64,000 nucleotides of DNA, from NCBI GenBank assembly GCA_033558025.1, contig JAUCEF010000011.1:744001-808000 (forward strand), read 5' to 3'. Below, one piece after another: positions 32,850 through 44,485 of the stretch. This stretch comes from Phytophthora sp. 'mugwort'. Taxonomy: Eukaryota > Oomycota > Peronosporomycetes > Peronosporales > Peronosporaceae. Made by a program: the position numbers and the translations under genes. Positions within the stretch are counted from its first letter, which is position 1, and each line of letters starts with the position of its first letter. The notes beneath the pieces were generated by a model, which made no database searches, was not told where the DNA came from, and saw only the letters and a list, made by a program, of their open reading frames with translations.

Positions 32850-33520
32850 TAGTGGTGAAGAGGAACTCTTTTGAGAAGAAATTTGCCGCAGCGCTCTACT
32901 TCATTGCGTCATCCAGTGGTTATCGCGAAACTGCGGCGGAAATAGGATGAATAAGAGCTACGTCATCGACATGGGTAGCGATGTATGGTTTCTTTTCTGC
33001 ATAATCATCGCGGTTGGATGCCGTTGAGCAGGGCTTTTGGTGCACGCTGTGGGTATCCTGGCGTTGTCCGGGCTGTGGACGGCTCGCTACTAGCAATTGA
33101 TCGACCGGAAGATTACGCAGTTTTTGTTGTCGGAAGGATTCCCGATTTCCTGCTCTGAACATACAAGCAATTGTAATTGCGGAGACGAATTTATGCGTGT
33201 CGATATTCGCACCGGCTCCTGGTTGATAGCAAGTCTATGAAGCCCAGCGCGATCGTGCGGCATACCTTAATGATACCGGCCGGATCTCACTTCATCAGGG
33301 ACCCGGGCTACGCAATGATGACTTACCTCATAGTATCATACGCAGAGCGGGAAGGAGGCGGTTCTCTGAGCTACTTGCAAAATCGGAATAACTTCTTTTA
33401 CTCCAACTCATGCATGGCTACCCATTCGAGGGTGGTGGACTACTGCTACATCAACAGCCAAACCGAGATACCCAAGATTCCGCTCCGGCTGAGTGAGCTG
33501 GTCAAAAGTAGTGCGGCGTG
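32850..33520 (+). pseudogene. PIF/Harbinger transposase remnant (DDE_Tnp_4 type)
   Basis: Across three frames the order is correct: AALYFIASSSGYRETAAEIG (about 32885), GVVRAVDGSLLAIDRP (about 33060-33110, first Asp), ALNIQAIV (about 33155), then HFIRDPGYAMMTYLIVSY (about 33290-33345, second Asp). The third acidic residue is expected soon after and is not clear. Harbinger transposases work with a separate Myb-like protein that is not seen here. No TIRs found. Frameshifts near 33100 and 33230. Confidence 0.7.
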
Positions 33521-34827
33521 AACGTGGGGGAAAGAAAAACAGTACGCATTTCCCCAAGTAACGTTCGAATGAGCGTTAAAAGGGCGTTAGTGCATGTAAA
33601 CCGCAAAATGGTGTCGTTTCGAGTAAATCAAGTCGACAAAAGTTAAGCCACGAGTATGTAGATTTGGCTGCAGGAGAAGTAAAACAGAAAAGCAACAGAA
33701 GTAAAATTGTTGTAAAGACCACAACAACTAGTCATAATACTGAAATATAAATGAAAGTTTCTACGTAGCACGGGCCGTCCTTGTTCCAGCTATCTCAACA
33801 ACAAAAGGACGCTCACCTTAAGTCACGGTTCCTGCAGCGTCTGCACCGTGTGTATAAGCGCGATTCCGACATTCTGAAAGCATTCGACAGTCCACCTTGA
33901 TCTGCGCGCCGTTCAAAACCTTCATCATCCAGAAGAAGACACAATTGGTCCCCCCCACAAGACCACCTACCCCAACGGGAATTTCGTTATCTCGGTGCCA
34001 TCTTCACCGGGAATTTTGAACTCCCTCATCAAGTTCCAGCGCACTGGTCTTGTAGTATGCTTCAAGAGCTCCAGAGTAAGAACATCGACTGAAAAGCGAT
34101 GCGTGTCGTCCACCTTATGTAAGTGGACCGAAGCGCTTGCGTTGGCCACCACTTAGCTTCCGAGTCGGCAGTGCGTATTCCTTCAACAGTGAGATCCTTT
34201 CGCAATGTCATGGCGGCAATGACGTCGGAGTGTCGCCATCCAGTCTTGCACGTTCGCACGCGTATTTTCTCGGATAGCCTGAATCTATGAAATATAGTTT
34301 TGTGAGGTTTGACCGCATGCAAACTTAATGCTCACTCCAACAAAAACAATTTACCGTTTGATTGGAGACCGAGGGTTCGGATGCCATGCTGGTGTCGTCT
34401 AGTGGATCCCTCGAATGCAGTTGAACTTGGTAAATTCACAAGCAGTGAGACTCAGTTGCGTATACAGTTAAGCCAGTTCGCATTTTTGCATTTCGGGGAG
34501 CTGCGATAGCTGCAAACTCAAGCATATACGACCTTATATATAATCGTAAAATGAAAATTACTTTCGTTGTTGCGCGAGTGCGGTCCAAAATCGCTCCGTG
34601 AATGTTCGCGGGTGCCACAACGAACTTTGAAGCATTGAACAGAATGGTTTTCACGAACTTTGAGCGTGTATCTGTGCTGATGTAGCAGCTCGCCATCTCT
34701 TCGCCTAGCTTTTGTGTACGTGCAACTGAAGCACTCATTAATGTACCTGATAGCAGCCGCTCGCTACAATTAGTCATGATGTTAATGATATTAATGCGCC
34801 AAGTCCCTTACATTCCGAAAAGCGATA
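33521..34827. other. Region without recognised gene
   Basis: AT-rich, with short frames on both strands (34152-33967 and 34777-34436, minus) that match no family. Possibly remnants of older repeats. Confidence 0.4.
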
Positions 34828-34829
34828 TA

Positions 34830-36591
34830 CAGACAACTCACAGTTGTGTGACTTACAGATGAGGCACAAATCGAGTTGTCGCACATCGGTTCAAGGAACA
34901 GAAATGCCAATAGTGAAATCAAGATAAAATTGTTATCTCACAGTTATATAACACAGGAACACAGGAGCACCAAATGACTGGTCGTCAGTGGATTTTGATG
35001 ATTTTAGCCGGTTACTGCGCTTCATTCTTGGATTTTCCAACATGCCCTCCCGCATTTGCCTCACGATAGACGAAAGAACAAGATCAGAGCCCACCACGAG
35101 GCCAATTCAGACCTGACGCAACAGGCATTGAGTGATTGGGCTCTTCGCACGCTGGGGAAGCATGTCAAACGCTCGACAAGCAGCAAGATTTTTCGTACCA
35201 AGCAAGACAATCACGCCAATCCGCAGGCAAAACGCAAGCAAGCCGGTCGGTTTGAAGCTATGGAGAAGCAATTGTTCGAATGGTTTGTGTCGGTACAAGC
35301 CCGCGTATGCATCAGTGACGCCCTCATCTGGACGAAAGCGAACGAACTGCTTGGTCCCGACCAATCCGTGTCCTCGTCGTGGGTGACGAGGTTCAAACAG
35401 CGCCATGGCATCAAGTCTCATCGAATGCATGGAGAGGCTGCAAATGTTGCTGTGCATGAGCTTAAGGCACAACGGAAAGAGTTGATGGACCTGTTGGATG
35501 AGTATGAGCCACGAGACGTCTATAATATGGACGAAACGGGTCTATTTTTTCGCATGGAGCCTAACCAAACGCTTGCAACACGGCCGGTTTGCCGGTCACA
35601 AGAAGGACAAAGCTCGCATCACCGTTGCTTTGTGTTGCAACATGGACGGGAGCGAGAAGCTTGAGCCACTTGTGATTCATCGGTACCTCAATCCTCGGTG
35701 TTTTAAGGGCGTGGACAAGTCAAAGCTATCAGTTCAATTTTTGGCCAATAAAAAAGCGTGGATGACTGCCGTGTTCTTCACTGATTGGTTGAAATTGGTG
35801 AATTTGAAGATGCATGGACGGAAGGTGCTGCTTCTCATTGATAATGCACCCTGTCACGTTGACAGCGAGCTCGCAAACGTTCGTGTACACTTCCTACCTG
35901 CCAATACCATATCCTACTTGCAACCAATGGATGCGGGTATTATCAAGAATTTTAAACTGCATTACCGTTGCGCCTTTGTGCAGTGGACACTCGACCAAAT
36001 CACTGCCGACGCCTGCACCAAAATCGACTTGTTGACAGCGATTCGCATGATTGTTCAGGCTTGGAACGCTGTCAATCCGTCTACCATTCGGAATTGTTGG
36101 GCACATACTGGGATCATCCAACCTGCGACTGTGTGTGCTCTGAAGCAGCTGAACGAACCGAAGGGCATCTGTGATTCGTCTGAGTTGGACGCGCTGATCG
36201 GCAAGCTGTCACTCGCTGACCCCATGCCTGCTGAAGACTATCTGGAATGCGACAGCGTCTGCCCGGAATGGGAACCAGATGATCAAGATCTGGATGTCTT
36301 TGACCCGATCGAAGACGAGGACGATGAGAATCAACCTATGTCGCATCGCGACGCACTCAATGCATGTATCCAGTTGTCAACTTATGCGTTTCCCAATGAA
36401 ATTGAGTGCCAGGGGCTCAACGACATCATTAGTGCCAGTAGAAAAAACCTGTTCTTGGTAATTTGCAACAGCAGAAAATAACTTACTACTTTGAATAATT
36501 TTTTTTTTGTGTGTCACTAATTCGTGTTCTGTCTGTAAGAACATCAGGTCATGCCCCGGCCCGATGTGGTTCTACAACTGTGAGTTGTCTG
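34830..36591 (+). mobile_element. pogo-type DNA transposon
   Basis: The TIR CAGACAACTCACAGTTGT (34830-34847) is repeated inverted at 36574-36591, an exact 18-bp match. TA lies outside on both sides (34828-34829, 36592-36593). The 1762-bp element encodes one transposase with CENP-B-like DNA-binding part, nearly intact. A second pogo element with other TIRs is at 51410-53451. Confidence 0.9.
35042..36481 (+). pseudogene. pogo/Tigger transposase (CENP-B type), two frameshifts
   Basis: Would be about 475 residues. The ATG at 35042 (MPSRICLTIDERT) needs one frame change near 35070 to join HHEANSDLTQQALSDWALRT. Helix-turn-helix and CENP-B DNA-binding parts run to about 35450 (FEWFVSVQARVCISDALIW, SSSWVTRFKQRHGIKSHRM). 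The DDE_1 catalytic part has VYNMDETGLFF (first Asp, about 35535), a second frame change near 35590, LLIDNAPCH (second Asp, about 35835) and QPMDAGIIKNFK (third Asp, about 35930). The C-terminus is acidic (DVFDPIEDEDDEN). Only two small indels make it a recently dead copy. Confidence 0.9.
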
Positions 36592-36593
36592 TA

Positions 36594-37100
36594 GTGAATG
36601 CCGGATTGGTTGACTTTCTTGGAGGCTGAGAATGCGAGGAATGGACTCATTTAGAACGACAGCCGTAATGGCGCTAAGAGAACCAACGCAGACTTGCCTA
36701 ATTACACGATGATGTACTTCAAGCGTATTCAGCATGGAGTAATTCCTGAGGTTGCGGCCGCGTAAAATCAACTGACCCATGTGTCACCGAGGTCGATGCT
36801 CTCAAATCACTGCGCGTTAGTCGCCAGCTGCTTGCTTCTTTCAAAACTAGGAAAAGCTTGTCGAGGGTCCTAAATTATTTCGTCGAGCAAGCTTGGCTGG
36901 GTTATCGGATGTCAGGTAGTATGTCGTCATGAAAAGCTGAGGCCTTCAACAGATTGGCCTTCTCACAAGTCTTGCTCACGAGATGCGGGTAGCAGTCAAG
37001 GAAAATAATTTCCGGACAAACTTCCTTGAATGCATTTGCGATTCCCTGAGCCTATCGAGACTGCCAAACGACAATGTCAACTCAATGCAATGCACAATAA
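36594..37100. other. Spacer without recognised gene
   Basis: Short frames on both strands with no recognisable domain; may contain the decayed upstream part of the fragment at 37104. Confidence 0.4.
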
Positions 37101-37103
37101 CAG

Positions 37104-37439
37104 TTGTGCAAAGTGATGAGCTGCCCGAAACATGATATTTTAGGCGGTTTGGTGCTCCGTCTTGACAAATATGTACTTGTGCTAATGGGCTCAGCAAGCC
37201 AATTTTGGGTGCGATACGACAACATGGAAAAGGTTGCACCTGGCGCTAACGTGCCAGTCCCACTGCGAGAAGATATTATGCCCTGGATAGTGAAGGCATG
37301 GCAAGCATCACCGAACAGAGCGTTAAATATAATTTTGCAAGCATTGCATATGGCATTATTCAGTTGCCTGCTGCGGACGTACCTAGGTAGAGTGGTAGCG
37401 AAGGATGATGTTGAGGAGGCTAGTGACGATGACAGCTAG
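37104..37439 (+). pseudogene. Possible C-terminal transposase fragment
   Basis: The 111-codon frame ends KVAPGANVPVPLREDIMPWI, VKAWQASPNRALNI and an acidic DDVEEASDDDS. The VPVPxREDIxxWxxKAW pattern is one I associate with the C-terminal end of CENP-B/pogo-like DDE_1 proteins in oomycetes. The catalytic part is not visible upstream. Tentative. Confidence 0.4.
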
Positions 37440-37869
37440 GGAGAATGTTTCAACATAGTGGAAGGCAGTGATGCATTGTATAACATTAGTCTCTAAACTG
37501 ACTGCCAATGCCATCAAGCATTAAGCATCGAACAAAGCCCCCGTAATGAACTGAGTGACACCAATCCTCCTCTATAGTCGCGAACTCATTCTTGTAATAA
37601 TCTTGCTGCCATATAAGTCTTCTGGGTAGGAATCCAATATGACACTGCTGAGAGCCGTCTCGAATGATGAAAGTGTTTGATGCAATAGTCCAGCTTGCCA
37701 ACACCCTGGTTCTCCGCTTGTAGACCAAACACCACTAAATCCCGACTTGAATGTGTTTGCCACACGACTCGTGTGCGACACAGATACATATACGACCCAC
37801 GCCATGCCTACGTACCAAACGATGTCGACGCCCTGCGGCACCATGGCAGCACACTCACGAATGGTTCCG

Positions 37870-37938
37870 AAGGCGATTTTAATGAACGTTTATTATTCGT
37901 AAATTAGCAAATAAAAAAAAGTTCATTAAAATCGCCTT
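37870..37938. repeat. Perfect 18-bp inverted repeat
   Basis: AAGGCGATTTTAATGAAC (37870-37887) and its exact inverse GTTCATTAAAATCGCCTT (37921-37938), separated by 33 bp of AT-rich sequence. The arms can form a strong stem. It could be a tiny MITE-like unit, or a terminator or RNA hairpin. No gene is attached. Confidence 0.75.
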
Positions 37939-38850
37939 AATAAATTTGCACGGAGGTACAGCTTTTCTCCATACATGTACGGCCAAATAATCCTGCCCTC
38001 ACATTATATGGATAAACCGACTGGGGGATACACCATTCATTGACATTTTGACGGGTACAGCTTTCCACAGAATTCCGTAGATTGATTATTTTTTTCTTTG
38101 CCATGACCATATTAATTTTAGAAATAAGATTTGGGAATTATTTGATCTATCAGGTATGCATTATAGGTATCATTCAGTTGAATGAAACAACTTAATAAAT
38201 CATCTATAAGGTTTACAGTAATGTCCGCGGCGCGAATATATATATAGCGAATATGGATGAATATCGTTATATTCTCCTACCATATCTGATCATACTATTG
38301 ATATTATTGACCAATGGATTGACTGTCATGGTATTAGCTCTTGTTTTAGCGAATCAAATCGATCTATTTGATCAATTTTGACTAATCAAATACGCACCAG
38401 CTTGGTGAAAGCGCACAGCCACACCTCCGACTCTCCGACTCAGAATATCTAACCTCAAACACAACTTCACTCACAATACACAACCTTTACACTTCTTAGG
38501 ACTATCTCTCCGCGGATCGAAGCCGTCGGAGGTCGGAGATTGTTTTGCTATGGTGCCTTGCGAACGCGAAGGAATACGATAAGTATATATTAATGCGATC
38601 CGATCGGCACTAACGACGTTTTGAGGTAAGACTGTGATGCTACAGTGTAGTTTATGTAAGCAATCTCCCGGCTGAGCATTATGGTCGAATCAACCGTTCC
38701 AATCGCGATAAACTATCTACATCTTTGTGCAATCAAAATTGTACAAATCGAGTTAGAGATAGTCATATCTCTAACGAAATCATGTGACTTATGATAACCA
38801 AATGTGCATTCAATGTCGGTATTACGGCAATCAAACTCGTGCTGGTTTCG
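37939..38850. other. AT-rich region without recognised gene
   Basis: Contains AT runs (AATATATATATAGCG, near 38236) and CA/CT-rich sequence at 38430-38500. Some resemblance to promoter or LTR sequence, but no direct-repeat partner was found. The right part (about 38785-38850) resembles the end of the long-TIR DDE transposon family. Confidence 0.35.
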
Positions 38851-38859
38851 ACGTTACAT

Positions 38860-40021
38860 TCCGTAGATCATGCCCTCACCGTCCGTTGCTGCGTTGAATG
38901 CGCGGTTGTAATGCAGCTCCATGCGTGGTACCAGTACGGGCGTAATCCACTTCATGTTCTTCTTGGCTGCTGTCTCCAGAAGTCGCACCTAATGACGAGT
39001 ATTTCTCCATTGTTGTTAGGCTCTCGGGTTTCGGTCGCAAACCTCCTTACGTTAAATTGCCAGATCCGTATTGATGTGTGCCTTCTGGACAATGAACCAC
39101 GCTTCAAAAATCGTGTCGCACATTGAAAAGTTCGGTCCCAAGTGCAGCAACCCCATGTCTGCGTGTTCATGCGCTCCTACGTCTGACGATAGGCGGGTGG
39201 CGTTATTCCAAAACGAGTACAACCGTTTTGCCCTGAAATGTTTGTGTTACTGATCGGACGACTACACAACCTCGTAAATCTCCTCACGAAGACGCATTTG
39301 TTCCATGGCATGGAACCTTATGTGCTCATCTAATCGTTTTGGAATCCAGCACTCACATATGGAATGGAGAGGTGACGCACTTTAGATGCAACGCTGGAGC
39401 GGTATTCGACGAGGCAAATGCTGGACAAAACTGCACATTGGACTTGTATTTTTGCGCCTCTTGAGTATGAGAGCTTCACGATAAGGTCTTTTCCTCGCTT
39501 GGCGCGTCCACACATCCTCATTAAGTGCATGTTGAAGTTAATTTCGCCGTAACAAACGATACACTTGGTGTTCCTTGAGCTTCTTGGCAAAACATTGACG
39601 CTTTTCCATGTTGACATCGCTGTTACGTGTTGTTGGCTCGATGCACACTTGCCTCACCGGTCACAACATTCTTTGGAGGTGACGGCTGATTGTTGACGTG
39701 TCCACCTACACGCCACAGTCCAGGAACAGCATCATGTGGCTCTAGACTGTACATAAACAACTGACGTTCAACTATTGGTCCAAATAGCCCGTCTCGTCCG
39801 TCGTCTTGGCGTGCTTAGCTGAAGGTTATCCGCCCGGCCGCGGTTCGCCAGGTCGCGAGCAGTGGAAAGGGGGATGCCGTTGCTGTCTGCTACATCCAGC
39901 TAGTCAGTGTAGTGTCTGCAAGATTGAAGACACGATGGGGAGGCGGCGAGGCTCCAGGAAGTTTAGCCGTAATGCATTGCTGAAGGTAAATAGCAAAGTG
40001 ATCCTTCTACTCCTATTGTAG
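38860..40021 (-). pseudogene. Long-TIR-family DDE transposase relic
   Basis: Same transposase family as the one split at 41904-50920. On the minus strand: residues like NFNMHLMRMCGRAKRGKDLI and GAKIQVQCAVLSS (39549-39390) correspond to NFNVYLKRQRGRALRGKRAV and IHQVQCAVSSSLGLVTY in that copy. The C-terminal LRTHIR/ITEYMVYG-like end lies near 38870 (the DNA ATTCCGTAGATCATG matches ATCCCGTAGACCATG at 41910). The N-terminal part runs past 39830. Many frameshifts, no open frame over 100 codons. Confidence 0.65.
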
Positions 40022-40539
40022 TTGGCGCCAAAGGCTCGAGGACCTTTGCGCGTTTGGTTGGACACAGTTCGGTTCGTGCCATCACGAGTTCTGATATGCC
40101 CAAAGCTGCCAACCAATGTGTCGATATGCCGATCACGTGATCGACAGTGATAGCGTTATGCTCAGCTGCGTCGTGCTGGTGCTTGTGGCGCCAGAAACCA
40201 GCCTCCTTCCCACTGCACCAAGCTGGGGCAGGCTGTAGATACATGCCTGCACTACAGTCAGCGCGGACGGATTGGTGGGCGTCCAGCTCGCGTTGCTTCT
40301 CGTTGATGGGGGGGGGGGGAGGGGCAAGATCAAATGTAGAATTGATCTGCTTAAGCAGCGCTGCGGCCGACCATGATTTTTGGCACAGCCCGTCATGTTG
40401 GCGCCCTTTAAAACGAGTTTGATTTAGTTTTTGGTATTAAAGTCCTGATATTGAGTAGTCAAATCTCTACGAAAATATGTACGCAAAGTTGTCTACATAC
40501 TGTAAAAGCGGTATTATCTACCAGGGGATTATAATACTA

Positions 40540-41276
40540 CAGCTTTGCCGGCCCAAACTGAGATTAGTTCCAAGCAAAGCAATACAGCTATATTGCGCTT
40601 ATCGAAATTTTATGTAAAGCAGGGAAAGCATAATTGAAGTAGATAATACTTGCATCCAGACGGAGACTCGACAGGTTGCCGAGACCGCGATGAGTGGCGT
40701 GCTCGCACTCGCGCCAAAAAACGCTCGAATCCGACACGCGCTCTGCTCCCAGGTCGAGCAGGCTCACAATTCGATCTTTCTACTGCCCCTGAAGACGCCT
40801 CCCCGAGATGTGCTGGCAATCGTCGCTCCGCGAGCACTCTCCGGCTGATAAGCTCCGCGTCCTCGACTCCTATCGCGCTGGCCGTGCTGATTGGCGCGAG
40901 GTCGCCGTGAACAACGGCATCTCGAGAGCCGCGGTCTACTGCAATGCCACTAGCGGCCATGTTGAAGATATCCCTAATGGTGGCGCTTGTAGCGGTGCTA
41001 TGAAGGTCGCCCTAGAAGTCTCGGCGAAGCTTGAGACCTACCTGAACGAACTGCACGTTCACGTTGGAAACGATGCGGACGATGCTCACGTTCGACGCGA
41101 ACGTGCAGGTATTGACTTGAACTATCAGCCGCCGCTTTATTGTGTCTGGTCGCTTTGCATGAAAAAATACTCGGATTCGATGGTGATTAGCGTGCACTAG
41201 TGCATATTTGCTAATGGTCAAATGTAGCTGTATCGCTTTGCTTGAAACTAAACTCAGTTTGGGCGGGCAAAAGGTG
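40540..41276 (+). mobile_element. Short Tc1/mariner-type derivative
   Basis: TIRs of about 60 bp: left CAGCTTTGCCGGCCCAAACT and onward, right (reverse-complemented) CACCTTTTGCCCGCCCAAAC and onward, both reaching AAGCAAAGC and ATACAGCTA. TA flanks both ends (40538-40539, 41277-41278). At 737 bp it holds only the DNA-binding half of a transposase, so it is an internal-deletion derivative needing a helper. Confidence 0.8.
40808..41110 (+). pseudogene. Transposase N-terminal fragment (helix-turn-helix)
   Basis: KLRVLDSYRAGRADWREVAV followed by NNGISRAAVY is a helix-turn-helix, and GGACSGAMKVALEVSAKLET is the linker preceding the second DNA-binding part in Tc1/IS630-type transposases. The frame then leaves homology; the catalytic domain is absent, deleted along with the middle of the element. 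Confidence 0.6.
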
Positions 41277-41903
41277 TAGGGCCTCCCAACCGGGCTTCCA
41301 ATACAGTGGGGGATCGATTACAATTTAAGGCACCGTAAACATGTATTAAGTCAAGTTATATCGCTATGTAGCTTAACTGTCGGTGTCTCTACGCGAAGTA
41401 GAGTTCAACGTCGTCATGTCCATGCCGCTGCTTTCGTCAGCGAGAAGAAGTTGGGACACCTTGTCCTCGATCTCCCGAGGCTCTTCTCCAGCGAGAAGGC
41501 GGCAAAACGCAGAGCCGTATATCTCATGTCGAGCAATAGCCCGCTCCGCGTAAGTGCCCAGGAAGTACATGCTGAAGCTGCGGTGGATTTGATGGCGGCA
41601 CAACAGCCTCCCAGGCGGTTATAATCCACGCGATCATCTTTTCACGCGTTGGTGGCTTCACATTGCCACCCGACGTGAGCTCATGTGGTCCACTTTCCTT
41701 CAATAACTCTAGACCCAGTAACCTAATTCAGTACTGGATATAAATAGAACGGGGTATTATATACCTTTGTTCGGCCAAACTCGTACCAGCGTGCATTCAA
41801 ACTAAAAACAACAAATTGGTATTAGTATAAATTTTCGGGTAACGAGCTCTACTCAGTATTCAAACTCTGAAAATGTGCATTCAGAGAGGAGTAACTGACA
41901 ACC

Positions 41904-42273
41904 TTACATCCCGTAGACCATGTCCTGCCGCCTGATGCTTTGTTCACAAAGTCTCGACAGTGAAGTTCCATGCTGGTCACCAACGCCTGAGCGATGACCT
42001 TCATGTTTTCCTTGGCAGCACGTTCTGGAACGCGTTTTGTCGCGCAGCAATTGACAGCACTTCCCTGTTAGCGTCAGGTTCTCTCGAGCGATGGCAGATT
42101 CGTGACGCTCCGGCGCCAAGTCCCGCTTGATCTCGGCCTTCAGCACTCTGAAGCCTGGGTCCCTATTCCACCATGTGCAACAGGGCCCCAGGCGCAGCAC
42201 CTTCATATTCGGGTGCTTCACGACGCGATCCTCCATCTGCCGATCCGCTAGGGCATTATCGAGGCCAATAACC
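41904..42273 (-). pseudogene. DDE transposase, C-terminal half
   Basis: From 42273 downward: VVIGLDNALADRQMEDRVV carries the second catalytic Asp (the usual DNAPAH has become DNALAD). LRLGPCCTWWNRDPGFRVLK replaces the usual PYSPMLNPIE block, so the catalytic Glu is lost. AEIKRDLAPERHESAIAREN and the end MVYGM match the family. The N-terminal half continues at 50253 after the Gypsy. Confidence 0.75.
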
Positions 42274-42278
42274 ACTTT

Positions 42279-42671
42279 TGTAGCGGGGTTACACGAAGGT
42301 AACACGAGTGTAGCCGTGCTACGTGTCACCTTGTAGTAAGTGAACTTGATACCAGTTGGATTAACGGGATTTCAGTACGTGGCCACAGGGCCACTAGATA
42401 TGCATTTGACTAGGCTTAACTGGTAGATAGATAGAGTCATATATTTACATCCAGGCGGCTTTGCCGCAGATAAGCCAACAAAAAACAGTTCAGTTTTAGC
42501 ATTATAGAGAGTATTGCCTTAGGTTTAGGAATACTGACTCTTTTAGTCTGTAATGGTATAACTAGAGTGATCTAAGCCTCTGCGGAGACCTTAGGGGTTG
42601 GGTAACCACAGCTAAGACTCGGGGAGCCATACGTCTTCCTCTGACACACTTCGCTACGCAGCCCCGCTGCA
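42279..42671 (+). repeat. 5' LTR of the Gypsy
   Basis: 393 bp, starts TGTAGCGGGGTTACACGAAG and ends CCCCGCTGCA. Pairs with 49851-50247. Confidence 0.95.
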
Positions 42672-42673
42672 CC

Positions 42674-42681
42674 TGGTAGCA
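42674..42681 (+). promoter_or_regulatory. Primer-binding site, initiator tRNA-Met type
   Basis: TGGTAGCA two bases after the 5' LTR, as in the LTR at 2144. The following ACATGTTGGTCAATCC does not continue the tRNA match, so pairing is limited. Confidence 0.55.
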
Positions 42682-42730
42682 CATGTTGGTCAATCCCGCA
42701 CCTGAGGCTTAGGACTATTCCTCGGTGAGG

Positions 42731-43735
42731 ATGGGGCAGACAGCGTTTTCTAACCTGTCCCATAGCCAGCAAGACGCGCTGAAAAAACTAATGTCTTTGC
42801 TCGGTCCTAAGGGCATAACGCATCTTGCTTCGCAAGGACCGGACGCGGTGAACGTTACGAGAATGCTCTGTCGGAGCACCTCCAGCAGAGGATGTCGGCG
42901 TCTGCACCGACGTCGACGACATCGCAGGATGGGGCCTCCCGGCCTAAACCGCTCATCGTGAGCGTCAAGACTTGCGAAGGAAAGGAGGGGGGAGAACCTC
43001 ATGTTGTGGATCCGTGAGATCGAAATGGCGATGGGATCGGCCATGATCCGTACTGAGCAACAGCGCGTGGGCTAGCGATCTCGAAGCTCGGTGGCCGAGC
43101 ACGAGAATGGCACTCACGTGCGGCACGTCGGTGGACGCGGTCTTCCCGAGCTGGGAATAGCTGAAATACCAGCTTTCGCAAGTGTTTGATCCGCCTAATC
43201 AGGTGTATCGCGTGAGGTCTCGCTTTCTAAGTACCCGCCAGGATAAGAAGGACTTGGTGTACTTCGTCCAAGAGTTGCGAACTCTGATCGCCGCATGACG
43301 GCCGATCCTCTGCCAGAGACAGTGGCTGTGACAGTCTTCATGGAGGCTCTCCGCACTGGCGTCGCCAGGACGGAAGTCTTTTGCACTCACCCTTCCTCAT
43401 TTGAAGAGGCCATGAGAGTGGCGTTGAGCGCCAAGTTCGACTTCCAGTCGTCTCGACGTGGCTAGGCGTTGTTAACGCTACTGCGTCCGATGGACCGGTC
43501 CCTATGGACCCCAGCTACACAGAAGTTGAGGAAGCTGAGCTTCATGCTGCCGAGCAGCGTATGGGTGTTCGTCGGTTCTTCATCTGCCGAAGCACCACCC
43601 ATTTGAGGGCAACCTGCCCGTCACGCAGGTCAAGTCAAGCTCTTACGAGCCTTCGCTCTGCATCGAGCCAAGCCATCGACTCGCCGCGTGGAAACGGCGA
43701 CACTTAGTAGGCGCGAGGCGCCCTGCTGGGGAAGA
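42731..43735 (+). pseudogene. Gypsy gag
   Basis: The ATG at 42731 opens [40 protein letters not shown] sequence (about 42975-43035) and KKDLVYFVQELRTLI (about 43235) belong to the capsid domain. FEEAMRVALSAKFDFQSS follows. The nucleocapsid knuckle near 43590 is degenerate: FFICRSTTHLRATCPS keeps one Cys, His and Cys of the CCHC set. Several frame changes (about 42960, 43070, 43280, 43465). Gag would build the particle. Confidence 0.75.
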
Positions 43736-43832
43736 ACTGAGTTCTGTTGAGCCTCATGGAGGTGGAGGGCAACAGGGCCCAGCCCCAGAGAGATCCGTAC
43801 TCTCTAACACGGAACGTGTATACAAGCCGGGC

Positions 43833-44207
43833 TTGCCCGTCGTTGAGGCGACAGTGAAGGGCTTTGACAAGCCATTGATCATATTGATCGATTCCGGAGC
43901 TTCGGGCAACTACGCTCGACGCTCCACGATGGAAGGAAGTCGACAATACGCTGAGGCGCTCAGGGAGCGCTGGAGTGACATCATTACAGTTCGCCTAGTG
44001 ACGGGAACCCGTGTCACAGTGCCTAAGGTCCCTGTGAACCTGGGCGTGAAGTTTCTCGACTTCGATAGCGTGGAACGCTGTCTGGTCCTAGATTCGAGGT
44101 ACGACCTCATCCTGGGGATGACATGGCTGGAACGCCATGAGCTATGGTTTGATTGGAGGTCGAAGACCTTGGGCGCAACGCGCATAACTCCTGGCGGAGC
44201 TTTTTGA
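43833..44207 (+). pseudogene. Gypsy aspartic protease
   Basis: An open 124-codon frame with ILIDSGASGNYARR (catalytic DSG), VRLVTGTRVTVPKVPVNLGV and the conserved DLILGMTWLERHELWFDW. The domain itself appears intact; the reading frame around it is broken. It would cut Gag-Pol into mature proteins as a dimer. A stop follows directly (44205-44207) and a linker region separates it from the reverse transcriptase. Confidence 0.85.
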
Positions 44208-44295
44208 GTCATGAACCCACCTTTGGTAGGAAGCAAAAGCGCTTTTGGCGCGGGCAATGGACGAGCTCTGCTCGGGACTCTTGTACTCGACATCG

Positions 44296-44423
44296 TCAGT
44301 GTCTACAAGTTCGAATACTCCGATGTCAACGTGCTGGACATCGGAGTATTCGAACTTGTAGACACTGAAGACATGTCAACGTGCTGGACATCGGAGTATT
44401 CGAACTTGTAGACACTGAAGATG
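44296..44423. repeat. 32-bp perfect palindrome overlapping a 50-bp tandem duplication
   Basis: Arms 44296-44327 and 44337-44368 are exact inverse copies (32 bp) around the 9-bp loop AACGTGCTG. A 50-bp unit starting TGTCAACGTGCTGGACATCG is then repeated head to tail (44324-44373 and 44374-44423). The related Gypsy at 29930 has only one version of this coding stretch (VKLIDTDGAEY against FELVDTEDVEY), so both events are specific to this copy. Confidence 0.9.
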
Positions 44424-44485
44424 TCGAGTACAAGAGTCCCGAGCAGAGCTCGTGCGCTGTAACTGGAGCGGCATGAAACCCGCTA

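Noticed and set aside
42127..42336. Small plus-strand frame over the LTR border
   Set aside because: Antisense to the DDE transposase and runs into the LTR; chance.
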